Assembly (NCBI GenBank): GCA_002400445.1
Contig: DGQO01000051.1
Location: 1-7,455, forward strand
Direction: 5' to 3'
DNA from: Chitinophagaceae bacterium UBA4412
GTDB taxonomy: Bacteria > Bacteroidota > Bacteroidia > Chitinophagales > Chitinophagaceae
Length of the DNA stretch: 7,455 bases
A program made the translations under genes and the position numbers. Below are positions 6,421 to 7,455 of this stretch, piece by piece (position 1 is the stretch's first letter; each line of letters begins with the position of its first letter). A model generated the notes under the pieces. It saw only the letters and a list, made by a program, of their open reading frames with translations, did no database searches and was not told where the DNA came from.

Positions 6421-7455
6421 TTAAATTGATGGAGGTGTTTTTAGTTCCTCGGGTAATGAAGTGGAAGGTTCTTCGCTTACAATAGACTCCGGCTCAGGCT
6501 CTATGTCCAGCAATTTCTTTTCTTCAAATGGCCGTTTGCCTATCAGCGCTTCTACGTCGCTCTTGAATAATACTTCCTTAACCAACAACTCCTGCGCCAG
6601 TTGCTCTACTTCTCCCCTCCTTTCGGTAAGCAGGGCCTTGGTTTTTTCGTAAGCAGACTCAATGAGGAGCCGTACTTCATCATCTATCATTCTCCCGGTT
6701 TCTTCACTGTAAGGTTTAGTAAAATAGTTCTCCTGTTGAGGATCATAAAAACTGATATTGCCCACCTTGCTATTCATGCCATACACCGTAACCATGCTGT
6801 AAGCAATCTTAGTGATTTGCTGCAGATCATTACTTGCGCCAGTACTTATTTTACCAAAGAAAATATCTTCTGCCGCCCTTCCTCCAAGGGTCATACAAAT
6901 CTGGTCTATTAACTGGTCCGTGTTATAGAGGTATTGCTCCTTAGGCGTGTACTGGGCATATCCCAGCGCCGCAGAACCTCTTGGTACAATCGTTACTTTT
7001 AATAAAGGATAAGCGTGCTCTAAAAACCAGCCACAAATAGCGTGACCTGCTTCATGGTAAGCAATGATTTCTTTTTCTTCAGGTGAAATGATTTTATTCT
7101 TTTTCTCCAAACCACCAATTACCCTGTCTATCGCATCCTGGAAATCAGACATATCAACTGCTTCTTTATTCTTTCTTGCTGCAATTAAAGCAGCCTCGTT
7201 ACATACGTTTGCAATGTCTGCACCCGCAAAGCCTGGTGTCTGTTCGGCCAGTTTATGTACATCCAGTTTAGTGGAAACTTTAATGGGCATCAGATGCACT
7301 TTAAAGATAGCTTCTCTTCCTACAAGATCGGGCCGGTCAATGGTAATTTGCCGGTCAAAGCGCCCTGGGCGTAAAAGCGCAGTATCCAATACATCCGGAC
7401 GGTTTGTAGCAGCAAGGATAATGATACCAAGGTCGGTACCAAAACCATCCATTTC
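6421..7455 (-). CDS. ftsH: ATP-dependent zinc metalloprotease FtsH, C-terminal part (cut by window edge)
   Basis: Membrane-bound AAA+ protease that extracts and degrades membrane and regulatory proteins. The 344 residues visible begin inside the AAA domain, at EMDGF after Walker B. Numbering from the Met of that motif, they contain the second region of homology [18 protein letters not shown] (17-34) with both arginine fingers R28 and R31, the AAA lid ([15 protein letters not shown], 75-89), and the M41 protease domain with the zinc motif HEAGH (H133, E134, H137) and the third ligand D209 in [11 protein letters not shown]. All catalytic residues are intact. After the conserved end (about 310) comes a Glu/Pro/Ser-rich tail of about 30 residues. 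The N-terminal membrane helices and Walker A lie outside the window, so the promoter of this gene run is not visible. The LUD gene starts 4 bases downstream. Confidence 0.97.
   Translation of the reverse strand, partial: EMDGFGTDLGIIILAATNRPDVLDTALLRPGRFDRQITIDRPDLVGREAIFKVHLMPIKVSTKLDVHKLAEQTPGFAGADIANVCNEAALIAARKNKEAVDMSDFQDAIDRVIGGLEKKNKIISPEEKEIIAYHEAGHAICGWFLEHAYPLLKVTIVPRGSAALGYAQYTPKEQYLYNTDQLIDQICMTLGGRAAEDIFFGKISTGASNDLQQITKIAYSMVTVYGMNSKVGNISFYDPQQENYFTKPYSEETGRMIDDEVRLLIESAYEKTKALLTERRGEVEQLAQELLVKEVLFKSDVEALIGKRPFEEKKLLDIEPEPESIVSEEPSTSLPEELKTPPSI

Overview
The window reads as ordinary chromosomal DNA from a Bacteroidota bacterium, most likely of the Chitinophagaceae type. Three things suggest this: translation starts lack Shine-Dalgarno sequences and sit in A/T-rich leaders; there is a good match to the Bacteroidota housekeeping promoter (TTG, 19 bp, TAnnTTTG); and the gene set is typical of the phylum (alaS divergent from an M23 peptidase with a following MerR gene, ftsH followed by a LUD gene, LpxH). 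The placement is by recognition of protein families, not by a search. Base composition and gene style look uniform, and I see no mobile element, repeat array, CRISPR, tRNA or rRNA.

Layout: (1) the start of alaS on the minus strand, cut by the left edge (1-293). (2) A 175-base divergent intergenic region with one convincing promoter reading right. (3) A plus-strand operon of three genes: a membrane-anchored M23 peptidase (469-1443), a MerR-type regulator with a long acidic N-terminal tail (1455-2084), and an exported thioredoxin-fold protein with only one active-site cysteine (2091-2600). (4) A convergent junction with one base between the two stop codons. (5) A tightly packed minus-strand run read from right to left: ftsH (cut by the right edge), a LUD-domain protein, a gamma-glutamylcyclotransferase-like protein, LpxH, a predicted beta-propeller lipoprotein, and an MscS-type channel. 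Gaps in this run are 4, 21 and 7 bases, followed by a 4-base GTGA overlap and a 1-base TAATG overlap, so it is probably one transcript or a few nested ones.

Much of the content is about the cell envelope: peptidoglycan cleavage (M23), lipid A synthesis (LpxH), membrane proteolysis (FtsH), turgor release (MscS), plus two exported proteins of unknown role (the single-Cys thioredoxin-fold protein and the propeller lipoprotein). Nothing here amounts to a clear undescribed system. The most useful leads are the propeller lipoprotein coupled to lpxH and mscS, the single-Cys thioredoxin-fold protein, and the LUD protein that sits beside ftsH without any lutA/lutB partner.
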